Part shown: one piece after another, positions 1 through 12,110 of the stretch
How positions within the stretch are numbered: the stretch's first letter is position 1
How the letters are laid out: each line of letters begins with the position of its first letter
Assembly (NCBI GenBank): GCA_963920765.1
Contig: OY987249.1
Coordinates: forward strand, 3,877,230-3,941,229
Length of the DNA stretch: 64,000 nucleotides
Source: Ulota crispa
Lineage: Eukaryota; Streptophyta; Bryopsida; Orthotrichales; Orthotrichaceae
Direction: 5' to 3'
The notes under the pieces: generated by a model
Told to the model about the DNA's origin: nothing
Databases searched by the model: none
The model's input: only the letters and a program-made list of their open reading frames with translations
Translations under genes and position numbers: made by a program

Positions 1-1179
1 CGATTACATTTTGAAATTCCCAGCAAAAAGCAAGTTAGATTTTACTAAAAAATCTAAATAATCTAAATAATCTAAATATAGTATATTACTATATAAATTT
101 AGAAAATATCTGACACAGTCAGGCAAAAGACCGGTTGAGTACGGGAAATGCCCATTTCTAGCTGGTGAAATCCAAAATATTTCCCTAACACTGATTCTGA
201 GGTGCAAGTCGGTCTACCTTGACAAAAACCAAAAAAAACCCTGATTCAGAGATGCACTCACCAGTCACCATCATACGCCACCACCATCAAGACGAAAAAT
301 TTCCAAAAGGCAAAACAAGAAAAAAGTTCAAAAACTAGGAATTGGGACAGGAAAGTGTAATAACAGCCCAGGAGAGGAGAATTGAGTTATTTGAGTTGCC
401 TCGTGCGGGGGGTCACAGTGTCACATCCGGTCATAATGGATACCTCCGGTGGGCGCCTGCCATACTATTTTTCACCTGTTTTCGCCCCGTGGGCCCCGTT
501 GGAAGATGGCCCACACTAAATTCCAGTGCAGTGGGCTCACGTCTCCGGTTGCCGCGCCGCCTGGCTTGTGTCGTCGCCCGAGACATAGCCTCGCATTCAT
601 TGCCATCTCACCAAACCATTCCGCTTGCCCCGCGTTCTGGGTGTCTCGTGTCCTTCATTATTACTCTACTATCCACTGGCCTCCGCAACGCCTTCTAATC
701 CAGCGGATTGCTGCCCCAATATAGGTCTCCATTGCGGTGTCTATTGCATCGAATTTGAAGTGGGGAGATTGCTTGCTTGGTTCTGCAATTGAGACGCTTG
801 TGTTCGTGCAAAAGTTTTTGGTTGTGGTGGCTTTGGATGCGAGGGAAACGCAAGCTGTCGATGGGGATGGCGGGGCTGAAGACTCCGTCGAATAAGAGCT
901 CCTCCAAGAGCCGCAATGCGCTCGGCTCATACTACGAACAAGTGAGTCCATCTTGACTAGCTTGGCACCTCCTTTCGCAATCTATTCAGTGACATTGGCT
1001 GCAGGGACGTTGTCTTTCTCAGTTACCTTTGTCAACTTATATAGAACTATTGAGGTCTTTCGAGCGACAGTAGAGTGTATAGTTCTGGTGAGGTCGCAAA
1101 AATTCTGTCGTCGTCCGAAGCACCTGCTCCCACTTTTGATGTGAGTACCTGGAACTCAATTGACCGACCTAATTTGAGA
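1..1179 (+). promoter_or_regulatory. Upstream region of the ARF-family gene
   Basis: No protein-coding gene is supported here. The first ~330 bases are AT-rich. From about 380 the composition becomes GC-richer, as expected for promoter and 5' leader of the GTPase gene beginning at 1180. GT-type donor and AG-type acceptor candidates near 930-1140 suggest the 5' leader may itself be spliced. Reading frames in both directions are short and resemble nothing I recognise. The assignment as promoter or leader is inferred from position. Confidence 0.4.
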
Positions 1180-1863
1180 ATGGGGCAGATTCTAGCACGG
1201 CTCTTCAAGCGATTTGGACACAGCAAGAATCACCAGAAGCTGCTCATTCTCGGGCTGGATGGCGCAGGTACGGGAAGAGTGGCACTCTCTGCTTGGAATT
1301 AATGACTGATGTGGGGTTGCTTTGTATAATGACACGGAATTGCAATCTTGGGAGGATTTTGGTGGTGATATTGTTGTACATGTTGATGTGACGTGTGTGG
1401 TTTTGCAGGCAAGACTACGTTGCTTCGGAAAGTGAAAGTGTTGGAGCCGCGCACCCAACCCACAGTGGGGTTCAATCTGGAGTCGATGCAGTACCGACAG
1501 CTGACGCTAATCATGTGGGACGTGGGGGGCCAAGAGAAGATCCGCGCTCTCTGGCACCATTACTTCGTCAAATCCCACGGCTTAATTTTCGTCGTCGACA
1601 GTAGCGACGCCAGCCGCCTTCCCGAGGCCAGAAAGGAGCTGCAGAAGCTGTTGCACGAGCCGGAGCTCAAGGAAGCCAAGCTGCTGGTGTGTGCCAACAA
1701 ACAAGACGTGCGCGGTTGTTTGAGTGTGTCTGATTTAACCGACTTGCTCGACTTGTCTCTCGTTCAAGACCGGCAATGGTATATGCAGGGATGCAGTGCC
1801 AGTACCGGCCGGGGTGTCTACGAAGGCTTGGATTGGCTGGTGGAGACTATGAAGCCTTCTTAA
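1180..1863 (+). CDS. ARF-family small GTPase, 2 exons, 180 aa
   Basis: The model has two exons: 1180-1267 and 1409-1863, with a GT-AG intron that splits a glycine codon inside the P-loop. The joined product is 180 aa, close to the 181 aa of Arf1, and aligns with Arf1 numbering. Visible features are Gly2 for N-myristoylation, an N-terminal amphipathic stretch, P-loop GLDGAGKT (25-32), switch-I Thr48, WDVGGQE (66-72) with the catalytic Gln71, NKQD (126-129) and a CSAST base-contact motif near 159. ARF proteins cycle between GDP and GTP on Golgi and endosomal membranes and recruit coats. The sequence mixes Arf1-like features (GLIFVVDSSD, YEGLDWL) with some Arl1-like ones (LILGLDGAG, WLVETMK), so the subfamily is uncertain; no essential residue is missing. 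The start was chosen because it gives Met-Gly and full family length. Confidence 0.9.
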
Positions 1864-2610
1864 GCACGTCACAGTCTCACTTCCATATCTCCCAACATGC
1901 ACCATCGTCCATGAGCTTCAATTTTGCCAGCTACTACATCATGTGTACGTGTCCTCCCTTGAGTGAGTGAAAGATTTATTCTACAAGGGAAGTGACGCTC
2001 GAAAGGATCGATCTCAACCGTGTTCTTGACATATCTACACGGCAGCATGCAACAACAACAACGAGATCTCAACTACAAACAAGAATTTGGGGCTTCGTCC
2101 AGCGAGCGTAGTTTACAAGACAGAGAACCTGGATTTGTGCATTACCAATTTTGAATTCGATGCGACCTTTGTGGGTTTTTACAGAGCTGGATAGGGGGGT
2201 GATGACTGATGAGCTGCATCCCAAGTTAGTAGTTCTCAGTCCAGTGTAAAGTAGAGTTTATTTATTTATTTATTCTAGCTTGTGAATATCAAAACTGCCT
2301 CATGATGTCATGGACGCAGTATGACATGTGGTGCGGTAATCGAAGTTAAGAAAGTGAAGCCTTTTGAGCAGATTGCTTGGTGTTGTTGCTCTGCTGGACT
2401 GGAGTACTGGACTGTATGTGCTTTTACACAGGAGGGCTTTTTTGTCAGGAATCTCCTGCTCTCGGACTCGAGTGAGTCGAGTCGCTTCCTGCAACAGTGC
2501 AACGTTCTGACAAGGCCATCTTTCTACGACTCGTTCGTCGGAGTCAGATAGATAACAGGCTTTCGGTGAATCTTGTTCCGCAATCTCACTTATTGATGAG
2601 CGGTAGTTAC
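1864..2610. other. 3' flank of the ARF-family gene
   Basis: Presumed 3' untranslated and terminator region, with an AT-rich TTTATTTATTTATTTATT stretch near 2258-2275. No gene or clear repeat is seen. Confidence 0.4.
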
Positions 2611-3116
2611 TATACTGAATATTTCATTTAGGTTGCCTTGACAGTTCGGTTGTCTTACCTCGGTAAGTTGCATGCAACTCTCCAAATATTTGGATTTTAC
2701 ATGGTTTATGACTTGAAAGTTAATAATTTGTCTTGTCTCAACTTCATTGCTGTTAACCCTTGAGCGCCCGGAGTTGTTTTAGGGTTTAGGAGAAAATGAA
2801 GATTTAATGATCACCAGAGCTTGGAAAATTACATCCAAAAAAAGTGACCGTAGGATTTGAAAAAGAACTACCTTCTCTGTTGATGGGAACCAACCACTAT
2901 TGTTTTCACCATACAAATCAAGAGAAAAAGTGAGATCAAGTTGTGATTCCCAACGACAGGATATTGTCACTCGGGCGCTTAAGGGTTAACATGCCATTTA
3001 AAAATTATTTGTTGCAGTAGTTTTTGATAAAATTATTATAGCAGCCGTAAGTATTTATATAGTGTGAAATGTCAAAAAAAATAGTGTAGGGCAACCTAAA
3101 CGCAATATTCAGTGTA
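2611..3116. mobile_element. MITE ending near TTTAGGTTGCC, carrying a nested element
   Basis: Left end TATACTGAATATTTCATTTA and right end AAACGCAATATTCAGTGTA are inverted versions of each other. The flanks give an imperfect 9-bp duplication (TAGTTACTA / TAGTTACTC) if the ends are trimmed by two bases. Related copies lie at 6585-6896 (opposite orientation) and 23009-23315. This copy is interrupted at 2757-2985 by a TTAA-flanked element, so it is the older insertion. Confidence 0.75.
2757..2985. mobile_element. TTAA-flanked MITE (piggyBac/Kolobok-type), nested
   Basis: A 229-bp element bounded by TTAA at 2753-2756 and 2986-2989. Terminal inverted repeats are CCCTTGAGCGCCCG on the left and, reverse-complemented, CCCTTAAGCGCCCG on the right. 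It has no coding capacity. TTAA duplication with CCC-starting ends is characteristic of the piggyBac superfamily; Kolobok and Sola3 also use TTAA. Confidence 0.8.
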
Positions 3117-3589
3117 GTTACTCTCCGAAAAGGACAACTGGCAGTCTGTGCCTATTTTCTTTCTGTATTTAGTGAGATTAATGCAGGTCCTTGTTTTGGT
3201 GTGAGCTTCGCCTTCCAAACATTGAGCTCCGGGGGAATCGTCGGAGAAGACGGCGAGAGTTGCGTGAAATGCTGGGAAAAGGTTTTCCTTTTTCGAAGTC
3301 CACATGCTTTTGTTAGAGATAATCATTCGTTCTCGCTGATGTTTGTTCCGGGAGCGTGCTACAGTTCCACCCCGCACCCTACCTGGCTACCCCCCAAGTG
3401 TTTCCGAGTCTCCGACTTCTGTCTTACCGGCTTCGAGGGGTGGCTTGCTATGCTGCACATACGTATTTGTGGGCCTGGGGGTGGAAAAGCTCAGAATTTT
3501 TACTTCGCAAAAGGATCCATAATCTTAAAATTTTATCACCATCACCGGAAATTGAACTCGGGAATTTTGAATTAGGGAGTTTTGGATTC
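3117..3589. other. Intergenic, GC-richer patch
   Basis: No gene is recognised. About 3200-3480 is clearly less AT-rich than its surroundings. From about 3460 to 3575 the sequence resembles degenerate repeat pieces at 45925-46240 and 50100-50400 (shared phrases around a TTTGTGG motif and AATTTTGAATT), so part of it is old repeat DNA. Confidence 0.35.
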
Positions 3590-3592
3590 TTA

Positions 3593-5032
3593 GGGCGGCT
3601 TCACACTATGGTCAAAGGTCCAGAGGCGGTCGGTTTGCGCCAATTAGATTGCAAGAAATCGATAGTCCGACCACTCAACCCTTCACACTAGAGGCCAAAC
3701 TCCAAAGAACACTATATTTGTTAAAAGGGTACTATTCTTACAAATTAGAACTTTTGGCTTTTTTTTTTCTGAGAACGCCGTAATTATCGAATTGGGAATC
3801 CATTGATTGTTTTTCAATGAAATGAGATGTATATCATATAGAAATACGCTCTTTTTGGACAGAAAGTCTGAAATTTGGATAGAAAGTCTGGAATTTTGGA
3901 TAGAAGTTCCATTAAGCAAGTTTCAAGTGACCTACTTAATTAAATTAAGGGGGACTTTTGGATTCAGGTGAAAAACAATTGGGACTCAAGGTTTTCTTGT
4001 TTTAACAAATAACGTGTTAAAGGCCGTCATTTTTCAAATGTCTACATGGCACCACTTTATCATCCAAGGTTGACGGCCTCTTGGCAATAGTTTGGGTCAA
4101 GCAAAAATGGAGACCCAAACTATGGTTGAGAGGCCGTCACATTGTTTTCATAAAATAATCAAAAACTTGCAAGATCTTGGCCACTGGATTTGGAAGGTCT
4201 AATAAATGCTATGGCTTTGGACTTTGGGCTTGGCCTTTGGAGGCTTCACACTATGGCCATTCAAGTTGAGAGGCCATGAAATTTCTGACTTTGGACTTTG
4301 GGCTTGGCCTTTGAAGGCTTCACACTATGGCCATTCAAGTTGAGAGTTCGTGGAAGCTCATTGCCAAGAGTTTGACCTTTGGACTTGGCCTTTGGAGGCT
4401 TCACACTAAAGTCGGCCAAAGGTGTCAAAAAAAATAATTTAATACCTATTTTTAGCCCATTTTGTTGGCCTCTTGCCAAACTTTGGCCACTCAATCCCAC
4501 GGCCTCTTGACTTGGCCGGTCATAGTGTGAAGCGGCCTTTATTCGAATTCAAAAATCTTGGTTTTGGGCTGCTTCACACTGTGGTTGACCAAGTTGGGGG
4601 GGCCGTTGGATTGAGTGGCCAAACTTTGTTGACAGGCCCATAGAAATGTGCTGAAAATAGGCAATAAAACATAAATTTTGGAACTTTTGGTTGCTCTTAG
4701 TGTGGAGCTTCTAAAGACCAAGCCCAAAGTCCAAAGTCATAGCATGTGTTAAATCTTCCAAATCTAACAATCAAGATCTTGTTGGTTTTGATTACTTTAT
4801 GAAAAGAAATTGATGGTCTCTCAATCATGATTTGGGTTTCCATTTTTGCTTGACCCAAATTTCTTTTGAGAAAGCCGTTGTTTTGAATGAGAGAATGATA
4901 TCATGGAGGGTGAGGGGCTTTGAACTTAGGTCTTTAGTGTGAAGGGTTGAGAGGCCAAACTCTTGGTTTCTTGCAATCTAATTGGTGAAAATTGACAACC
5001 TCCCAACCTTTGACCATAATGTGAAGCAGCCC
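3593..5032. mobile_element. PIF/Harbinger-like TIR element, 1.44 kb
   Basis: Long inverted termini of roughly 120 bp begin GGGCGGCTTCACACTATGG at 3593; the right end reads GGGCTGCTTCACATTATGG on the minus strand. TTA directly flanks both ends (3590-3592 and 5033-5035). A 3-bp TTA/TAA duplication with GGG-starting ends is the signature of PIF/Harbinger (Tourist-type) elements. Internally the GGCTTCACACTATGG motif recurs several times (near 4242, 4313, 4399) and is mirrored from 4520 on, making a palindromic core. There is no transposase reading frame, so it is non-autonomous. Confidence 0.75.
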
Positions 5033-5035
5033 TTA

Positions 5036-5292
5036 GAACACCATACTAGTTAAATTGGGGAAAAATAGTACATTTTGGGACTTCTGAAGAATTAAGGTGA
5101 TCACCTTAATCCAAGTTTTTGTTTTGGGTACACGTGCCCTCACCTGAGATGATGAATTTGGGAGGGAAAAAATCTTAGTGGCTCAAACTAAATCTGATAC
5201 CTTCGAATTTGATTTAAGATAACTGTTTGGATTTAAGGTGAAGTACAAAATGGTACCCTCATTTTTCCCAATTTACCTAATATGGTGTTTTA
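5036..5292. mobile_element. AACACCATA-type MITE, forward copy
   Basis: A 257-bp element starting AACACCATACTAGTTAAATT and ending in the inverted form TTTACCTAATATGGTGTT. It shares a conserved core (CTCACCTGAGATGATGAATT and AAAAAATCTTAGTGGCTC) with copies at 9443, 17007, 20692, 26098 and the separated pair 12111/19430. It abuts the right end of the element at 3593-5032. No coding capacity. Confidence 0.85.
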
Positions 5293-6062
5293 GTCTGGTG
5301 TCATGAGATGAGATAAAAGTGACTAACTCCAAAATAGGGACAAATTTCTACTTTTATGAGCTCTTCCACTTTGGGTTTCATTTCCTTAGGGAGTGTTTGT
5401 TTAGGGACCACTTTGAGACTATTTTTGATTTTGTTTGGCAATTTTTCTTCGTTACTTCCTGGCTGGAAACTACCATGTTATCTAACAAACAAGTTTGCTT
5501 TGCACAAATGTGCAATGTTTCTAGGTTTTACCATTCAAGGCCAGCATGGAAGTTTGCTCTTATACTCAACCTGTTTATCATGTACTTGCACCTGATACTG
5601 CCTTGATATGCCCTGATATTGCCTTCATTTAGTCTGTAATTAGATTTAATAAATTTGAACCTTTTCAAAATTGAACTGATTATTTTTTCATTTATTTTTT
5701 GTTATGCAACCCGTTCTCCCCTTGCAGGTCTCTTGGGGCTACTGTAGATCAACTTTTGCAACAGTGACTACGTTCAGAAAACCAACTTTTTTTAGAAGAG
5801 CTGCAAAAAAACACAAGAAGAACACGGTGCTGAATTTGAAGATTCAGTGTATTTAGCAATTATGTTTTTAATCCACTTGAGCTATTTATGATCACAATTT
5901 CTGGAGATTGCACAGTTGCACTGGACGAAGCACCAGGCTTGAGATAGGGTGACACCTAATTCTATATCAGTTCATGAGTCCATGACCCAATTCTGTGCAA
6001 GATCTAATTTTGTCCATGACCCAATTCTGCACTCTATTGAAAAACTACCGCAATTCTTTCCT
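5293..6062. other. Intergenic, no gene seen
   Basis: AT-rich sequence with only short frames that resemble nothing known. The last bases form one copy of the 9-bp duplication of the next element. Confidence 0.4.
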
Positions 6063-6475
6063 GGGAATTGATATGTGTACCACACCCTTTCAATTACTGT
6101 ACCACACCCTCAAAATAAATTTTAGATTTATACCATCAAAAGGCTGGATTTAAGAATTTGGAATTTAGATTTGGACTTAGAGACCATATTTTAGTCTAAA
6201 ACCACAAAAAAAGTTGCAATTCAACAACACCCAATGAAAAAGCTTATCTTTTTTACAAACAAAAGTAAAAGTAACACTTTTCTCCCTAGCTGAACTTTTT
6301 TATTGGATGTTGTTGAATCGCAATTTTTTTAAAATAATTCTAAACTAAATCATGGTCTCTAAGTCCAAATCTAAATTTCAACTTCTCAAATCCAGCTTTT
6401 TGATGGTAGAAATCTAAAATTTACTCTAGGGTGTGGTACATTAATTGAAAGGGTGTGGTACACATATAAATTCCA
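6063..6475. mobile_element. Fold-back MITE with 9-bp duplication
   Basis: A 413-bp near-palindrome beginning GGGAATTGATATGTGTACC and ending in the inverted form GGTACACATATAAATTCCA. The exact 9-bp direct repeat TTCTTTCCT flanks it at 6054-6062 and 6476-6484. The arms span almost the entire element. A 9-bp duplication points to the Mutator superfamily. A larger relative with the same ends is at 39906-41127. Confidence 0.85.
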
Positions 6476-6584
6476 TTCTTTCCTTGTTAATGTGTTTGTG
6501 AGTGACAAATGACAATGAATGCATCATTCCTGAAACTATAAAAAACTATTTTAAAATTGGTTAAACAATTTGGACATTATCATT

Positions 6585-6896
6585 GCACTGAATATTGCGT
6601 TTTAGGACTTTAGGATGTCCTAGACTAATTTCTTGACATTTACAACATAAAATCATTTATTGTGGTTGTAGTAATATTCATCCATAATTTTAGTATTAAA
6701 CAAAATTTGAAGGGTTTGATAACAACAACAATGTTGTGGAATAATAAAATAACAACATTCACATTGTAAACCATGTGAAAATCTAAAATATAGAGAGTTA
6801 CATGCATATTCAAGTGATCAAAGGATGATTCATGAGATAAATTTTCAAGGTAAGGCAACCTAATTGTCAAGGTAACCTAAATGCAATATTAAGTGT
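6585..6896. mobile_element. MITE ending near TTTAGGTTGCC, reverse copy
   Basis: About 312 bp, homologous in reverse orientation to 23009-23315. It starts CACTGAATATTGCGTTTTAG and ends GGTAACCTAAATGCAATATT, and shares internal phrases (ATGCATATTCAAGTGATCAA and a Met-less AT-rich core). No coding capacity. Confidence 0.75.
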
Positions 6897-9442
6897 AGAT
6901 ATTAACTGTTTAGAGGAAGTTTAGCATTCACTGAGAAAGCGAATTTTATAGATTTGGTTTTAGAATGTACTTTAACCTTCAAGAACATAAATCAAGCTAG
7001 ATAAAGGTCAATCGATGTACTATTACAGATGTCTCAAGACCTCAATTCATGGGGGATTTTGCATTTGTCATGAAACTCATTTTGAGAATTCATAAAAACA
7101 ATAATTTTTGTGAAAACTACATATTTCCATTTGTAGTTTCTTACAAATGGATTTCATCTTATTTTTGTGAAGATAAATGGCTAGTAATATGTTCCAAATT
7201 TTTAAATTACTTAAGCATATAGAGTTATGGACATCTTTCTTTCACAAATAAAAAATTTGAACTAACATCATATGCAACTAAGTGCTATAGATGTACTATT
7301 ACAAGCTATATGTGCACAAGAAATATGTAGTTGATCAATCACAAGGCACCAAACAAATAACGTGAAATTCGATAAATGTGGAGTTGTATGTTATATATGG
7401 AGTGTATCTGGACCAATGCAACGTCCAAATGCACTCCATATATAACATGCAACTCTACATTGATTGAAATTCACCTTAAATTGTTTCTAATGTGATTTTC
7501 ACTACTAAAACTATCTTAACGAGCACAACGAAATATGGGTCTGCAAATCAATTATGACCGCCAATAAACTTTTGCTATGTTTGCAAAAAATTTTCAAGTC
7601 CATTGTAATACTACACGTAAATATATCCATAGAATGGGTTTTGGAAATAGCACTGCACATAAAAAACTTCATCTCAACATAGTTTCACAAATAAAAAGAT
7701 TAGATTTTGCTCAAAAACATTGGATCATTGGACAGTAAAATAGTGAAAAAAAATAATCTAAATAGACAAATGTTCATTTGAGCTCTCTCAACAAATCTGT
7801 ATATGGTAAAAGGTTCATGATGAATATGCATTATATTGAGTAGCGCCTACTTTTAAATATAGTAGATCATTGTTTACGGTTTATGGGATTTACAGAAATT
7901 TTTACAAAAATCCTATGTTTATAATATCAAAAGGAGAAAAATGACAATAGATTTTGTTTGCAATGTATACAACAATAATGTAAGTAGCTTCTATTTTATG
8001 CATGATCATCTTGAACAACTCACGCTTATGGAAGATGGTGCTCCAATCCATTGTAGCAAGTTTTTAAATGAGTAAAAAAAGCTCGCGATATACAAAAATT
8101 GATTTGGCAAGTTAACTCATTAAATTTGAATTGCGTTGAAAACTTGTAAAAGATTAAAAAAAATTAGCTTTGCCATCACAACCGGGCAACCGGCCAAAGA
8201 ACAATCAAGAAATGATACATATATTTCAAAGAATAAAGGATTAAATATCAAATGGAGTAATTACAAACACTTATTGCAAGTATGCCTTATTGAATACAAA
8301 TGATGACTGGTAAAGAGGAGTATGTTTTGAGAACATACAAAGTGTTTGATTGCAATTTGATGTCGTCAACTTGGTGTTTTTTCTACCTTCAGTCGTCAAC
8401 TTTCAATTAGTTTTTTGTTGACATATCTTATTATAAGCTCTAAATGTGTGTAAAGTTCAAGGTAGAAATAAAATAGTATGGAATACATAACATATAAAAC
8501 AAGACAATTAAATATGAGCTGCTGTCTAAAAGATGGGCCCTTAAACTTCAAATTCACGGTTTGTTGGTCATTATTTCAACCTCATTGTGAGAACATAATA
8601 AGTATTGAATATGAGAGTGATTAATCATATTTTTTCATTACAATAATAAATAAAGGTTAAGTTATAGTTTAACTTAGACTGTCTGTAATGACGTTTAAAA
8701 ATAAATAAATAAAAATAAATGACAACAAGCTTTTAAATCAGACTATAAAGAATAAAGCCACATCCTACACATACACTAAAATAAATCCAATTTTTTTGTT
8801 TTCATGTCTTAGACATTTCAAATCTTTAAGCCTTCAAATCTTCAAGTCTTCAAGTCTTGAATCTTTATGTTTTAAAAAAATTAATAGGAAATTTCAAAAC
8901 AATAGATTCTACTCTAGTTGTGGTTTCCTTTCTAGAGCCGGAGGCGGCTCACAATTCCAAATCATTTAATAATATTATACATTTTCAAATTTCACTCCAT
9001 TCTATACTAATTTCCAAAATTTATGAAAGAACAAGTTGGAGATGATTTTCCCTCTATGGCAACTAACTACTATCTTTTTATGTCTCTAGAACTTTTGTTC
9101 TGCAAATCTTATATGCAAGTATAATATCAGTTTGAAAAGTTAATACAACTGACTATAACACATAAAATTTTCATTACAAACTATAACTCAATTTGTAAAA
9201 TACAATCAAACAAAGTTTGAGTCTACTATTTCAAGAGAGCATCCAACCTCTCAACTTCTACACATCAGTACCATTTCCATAAAATTTCAAGTAACTTGAG
9301 TAATAGTAAATTGAAAAAATAATCTAATAAGCTGTTATTTTTAAAATTTTCAAAAAAAACTTCTAAAATAATCAAAGATTATGGTCATTCAAAGTTTTGG
9401 CTTTACTTCCACTAAAAGTTAGCCAACCTTCAAACCTTCACA
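6897..9442. other. AT-rich intergenic DNA
   Basis: About 2.5 kb with no gene recognised and no long frame. It holds one strong hairpin (7361-7475) and scattered A/T runs. It is probably old transposon debris, but I could not assign it. Confidence 0.35.
7361..7475. repeat. 44-bp-arm inverted repeat (hairpin)
   Basis: The arms 7361-7404 and 7432-7475 are inverted copies with few mismatches. The loop-proximal 18 bp of the left arm, TGTTATATATGGAGTG preceded by TA, pair perfectly. The loop is 27 nt. It could be a short MITE or a microRNA-like hairpin; nothing in the sequence decides between them. Confidence 0.6.
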
Positions 9443-9706
9443 TACACCTTATTTGTTAATCTGGGAAAAATGGTACATTTTGAGACTTTCAAGGTTTTAG
9501 GAGATCTCCTAAAACCAAGCTCAGCATTTTTTTTGTAGACGTGCCCTCACCTGAGAGGAGGAATTTGCAAGGGAAAAAATCTTAGTGGCTCAGAGTCTCA
9601 TACTGAATCTGATACCTTGGAATATGGTTTAAGGTAACTTTTTGGGTTTAAGGTGGAGCACAAAATGGTACCTCCATTTTTCCTAGATTAACAAACATGA
9701 TATTTA
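9443..9706. mobile_element. AACACCATA-type MITE, diverged forward copy
   Basis: About 264 bp with the same order of blocks as 5036-5292: TTTGTTAATCTGGGAAAAAT at the left, CTCACCTGAGAGGAGGAATT in the core and the inverted end near 9690-9706. The extreme terminal bases have decayed. Confidence 0.75.
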
Positions 9707-11099
9707 CATCTCTATATTTTTTTCCTCAAAATTCTAAATTTCCAGTTTAATAACTTTTCAAAAAATTAAGATAAAAATGAACATAATTTTTATATATTAT
9801 TGCAAAATGATGGGCTATATGTTAGCTATGATATGTCAAAGTTTTGGTCTTTCTTCATTAATGTCATTAGATCTCCATAAGCACTCTTAACTTTTGCATC
9901 TTAACTTTAAATCAAGTTCGCAGATTTGTTTTAGAAATATTTTTGCACAAAAAACAATTTCTGCAAATTTATCAAAAAATTCATACTTTAGGAAATATGT
10001 TCTATTGAAATTTCAAAGTTTTCTATAAAGAACCTTTTCATTCACACACACACCTATATATGTTAAGGTTTTTTTTTTTTTTTTTTTTCTTATTTTTTGA
10101 CCTTATCTATGTAAAGGGGTGGAGTTTATCAGCTCGTAATCTTTTTTTTTAATGATCTTGCCAAAAATACTTGTTCTCTTTTTTTCACACGTTTTTCCAA
10201 TCTACCTCAATTTTATTAACAAATTTACTTAATTAAAAAGTAAAATATATATACCTTTTAAAATCTAGATAAATAAAATAAAATGAATAAGCGTTAAAAA
10301 AATACAAATGTGAAGTAGTTATATGCTTTCATGAACGCATAGAAACATTGAATGCAAATTTTAGTTGCCAAATCGTGAACTTAGCTAGCTGGAAGAGCGG
10401 TGGTTTTTTGATCGCTTGCCGATTTTGATTTAAAACCAGTCGGAATCGTTGAGCAATTCAGATGACCTACGGTTTGGCACTCTAATGAAGCAACAAATTG
10501 GAGCAACCAACTTGTTACTTACCCTCTTGAACTGTGCATATGACAAAATAATGTAGACTTGTATATTAATGGGTGCTCCGTTCCTCCAATTAACCATGGT
10601 TTTATTACAACCAACTTTTTTTTGTCTCAACTTTTAACTTATTGAAATTTATATATATTATGTTAAAATATGTATATATTTATAATGGAAGAATTTTTGT
10701 AAAGACAAATAGTGATTTTGACAAGAAGTGAAATTACTAGGTAGTAGATAATATATATAAAATCTTCAAATATTTTTATCATTTATACATTTTTATTTAT
10801 ACATTTGTCTAATCATACACTACTCTTTTGTATAATTTGAACACAATTTGCAGTTTCAAAATTGGGCAATTTTTGAAAAAGCTATGCCTTTCTAAAGTTT
10901 TTGAATTATTAGTTGAAGTTTCACTACAAAAAAAATTCGTAAAATTACCGTATTCAACAATTGTAAAACAATCTTAGATATTGTGTTTTTCTTCTAATCA
11001 AACATTGCACAAAAATTATGCATTTATTTAAAATTACAGAAATTTCTTAAAAACACAATTTGAAAATATAAAAAATGCACAAGAATGGAGATCCTCAAC
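9707..11099. other. AT-rich intergenic DNA with a poly-T run
   Basis: No gene is seen. A run of about 20 T lies at 10069-10088. Elsewhere the sequence is strongly AT-rich with short A/T repeats. Confidence 0.35.
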
Positions 11100-11600
11100 C
11101 TTTCCCAATTCATGCTCTCTATCATGCAAAGGTGGTTCTATGGGACTCTAGCTACAACTTGTTTAGAGAATGCAATTCTAAAGAAAAATTAGACATGGAT
11201 GGTAGTGTTTGAGCTCAGTTTGGATCAAATGTGACAAATCTAGACTGAGACCTAGCCAAATGGACGTGGCAAGAGATGGGAAACATGAAGATTGCCTATT
11301 TTTTCTAATATAAGTCAAGAAGAGGCTATGAGAGTTGACTAAAGGAGATAGTTGAAACTCCAACTAGAGTCTACTAGCTAAAACTTCAACTCTTTTTAGA
11401 TAGTTAGATGAAGAACTTCTACTATTTTCTGTGGCACCTTTGCCAACCAAGAAGAACAACAATTTTTATTTGGCAAGCGCTCAATAGAAGCCTTTTTATA
11501 GGTAAATTAATGCAATGGTGTCTAACAACAAATCATGCATGCTCTTTTTGCATTACAAACCTTGAGACCACGTAGCATATGCTATAGAGATGCCATCTCT
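11100..11600 (+). pseudogene. Decayed LINE-type reverse transcriptase fragment
   Basis: Plus-strand translation across in-frame stops from about 11430 to 11600 reads in the pattern of the zinc-binding domain that follows the reverse transcriptase in plant LINEs (zf-RVT): a W-x-P-R-x-x-x-F-x-W core, then a C-x-x-C pair and an H for metal binding (WQALNRSL, then CSFCITNLETT, then H). Upstream to 11100, WTWQEMG-like text is compatible with the linker region. Several stops and no intact frame mark it as dead. The family assignment rests on motif pattern alone. Confidence 0.5.
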
Positions 11601-12080
11601 CCCATGAGATATGGAGATAATATAACTAGATGGCTAGCAGAGGAAGAGTTATAGAAGTCAGCAACTTCAAAATGGCTTTGTTTGGCCATTTTGAGATAAA
11701 ATGCATTGACAAATATTCCAAATACATCTATAAGCTTTAGCCGTGAGATTTATTACGTACTTTCATCTTATAGTTTATATGGGCATATAGATGTGGTAAA
11801 ATATATTTAAATGAAGAATTTAGTGGCAAGTCTTTACATGGTTTGCCTCCCCATATGCAAGTATTGTTATTTAGAAGGCATTGCATGAAGTAATTAAAAA
11901 CACAGACATACTTTTAGAACTAGAAACGCTATTTGATGGAGAATGGTCTCCTCATTTTGTAATCATGATGGAGGTGTGTTTCATTTCACAATCCCACCTC
12001 TTTTCACACACTTTTATTTCTAATTAAATTGCATTTAGCAGGTCAAGGAACAAGACCTCTACAAGTCTTTCTAAGGCCTT
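11600..12080. repeat. Dispersed repeat, copy 1 (paired with 24640-25081)
   Basis: About 480 bp that align colinearly with 24640-25081. Shared phrases include CAGCAACTTCAA, ACTAGATGGCTAG/ACTAGATGCCTAG, CATAGATGTGG and CCCACCTCTTTTCACA. Because it follows the LINE-like fragment it may be that element's 3' part, but the second copy has no recognisable reverse transcriptase next to it. No open frame. Confidence 0.6.
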
Positions 12081-12110
12081 CCATCATCATGTAAAAAATA
12101 AAAAGAAAAC

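Noticed and set aside
342-951. Frames of about 90-120 aa upstream of the ARF gene on both strands
   Set aside because: No similarity to known proteins; they overlap each other and fit a GC-rich promoter or leader better.
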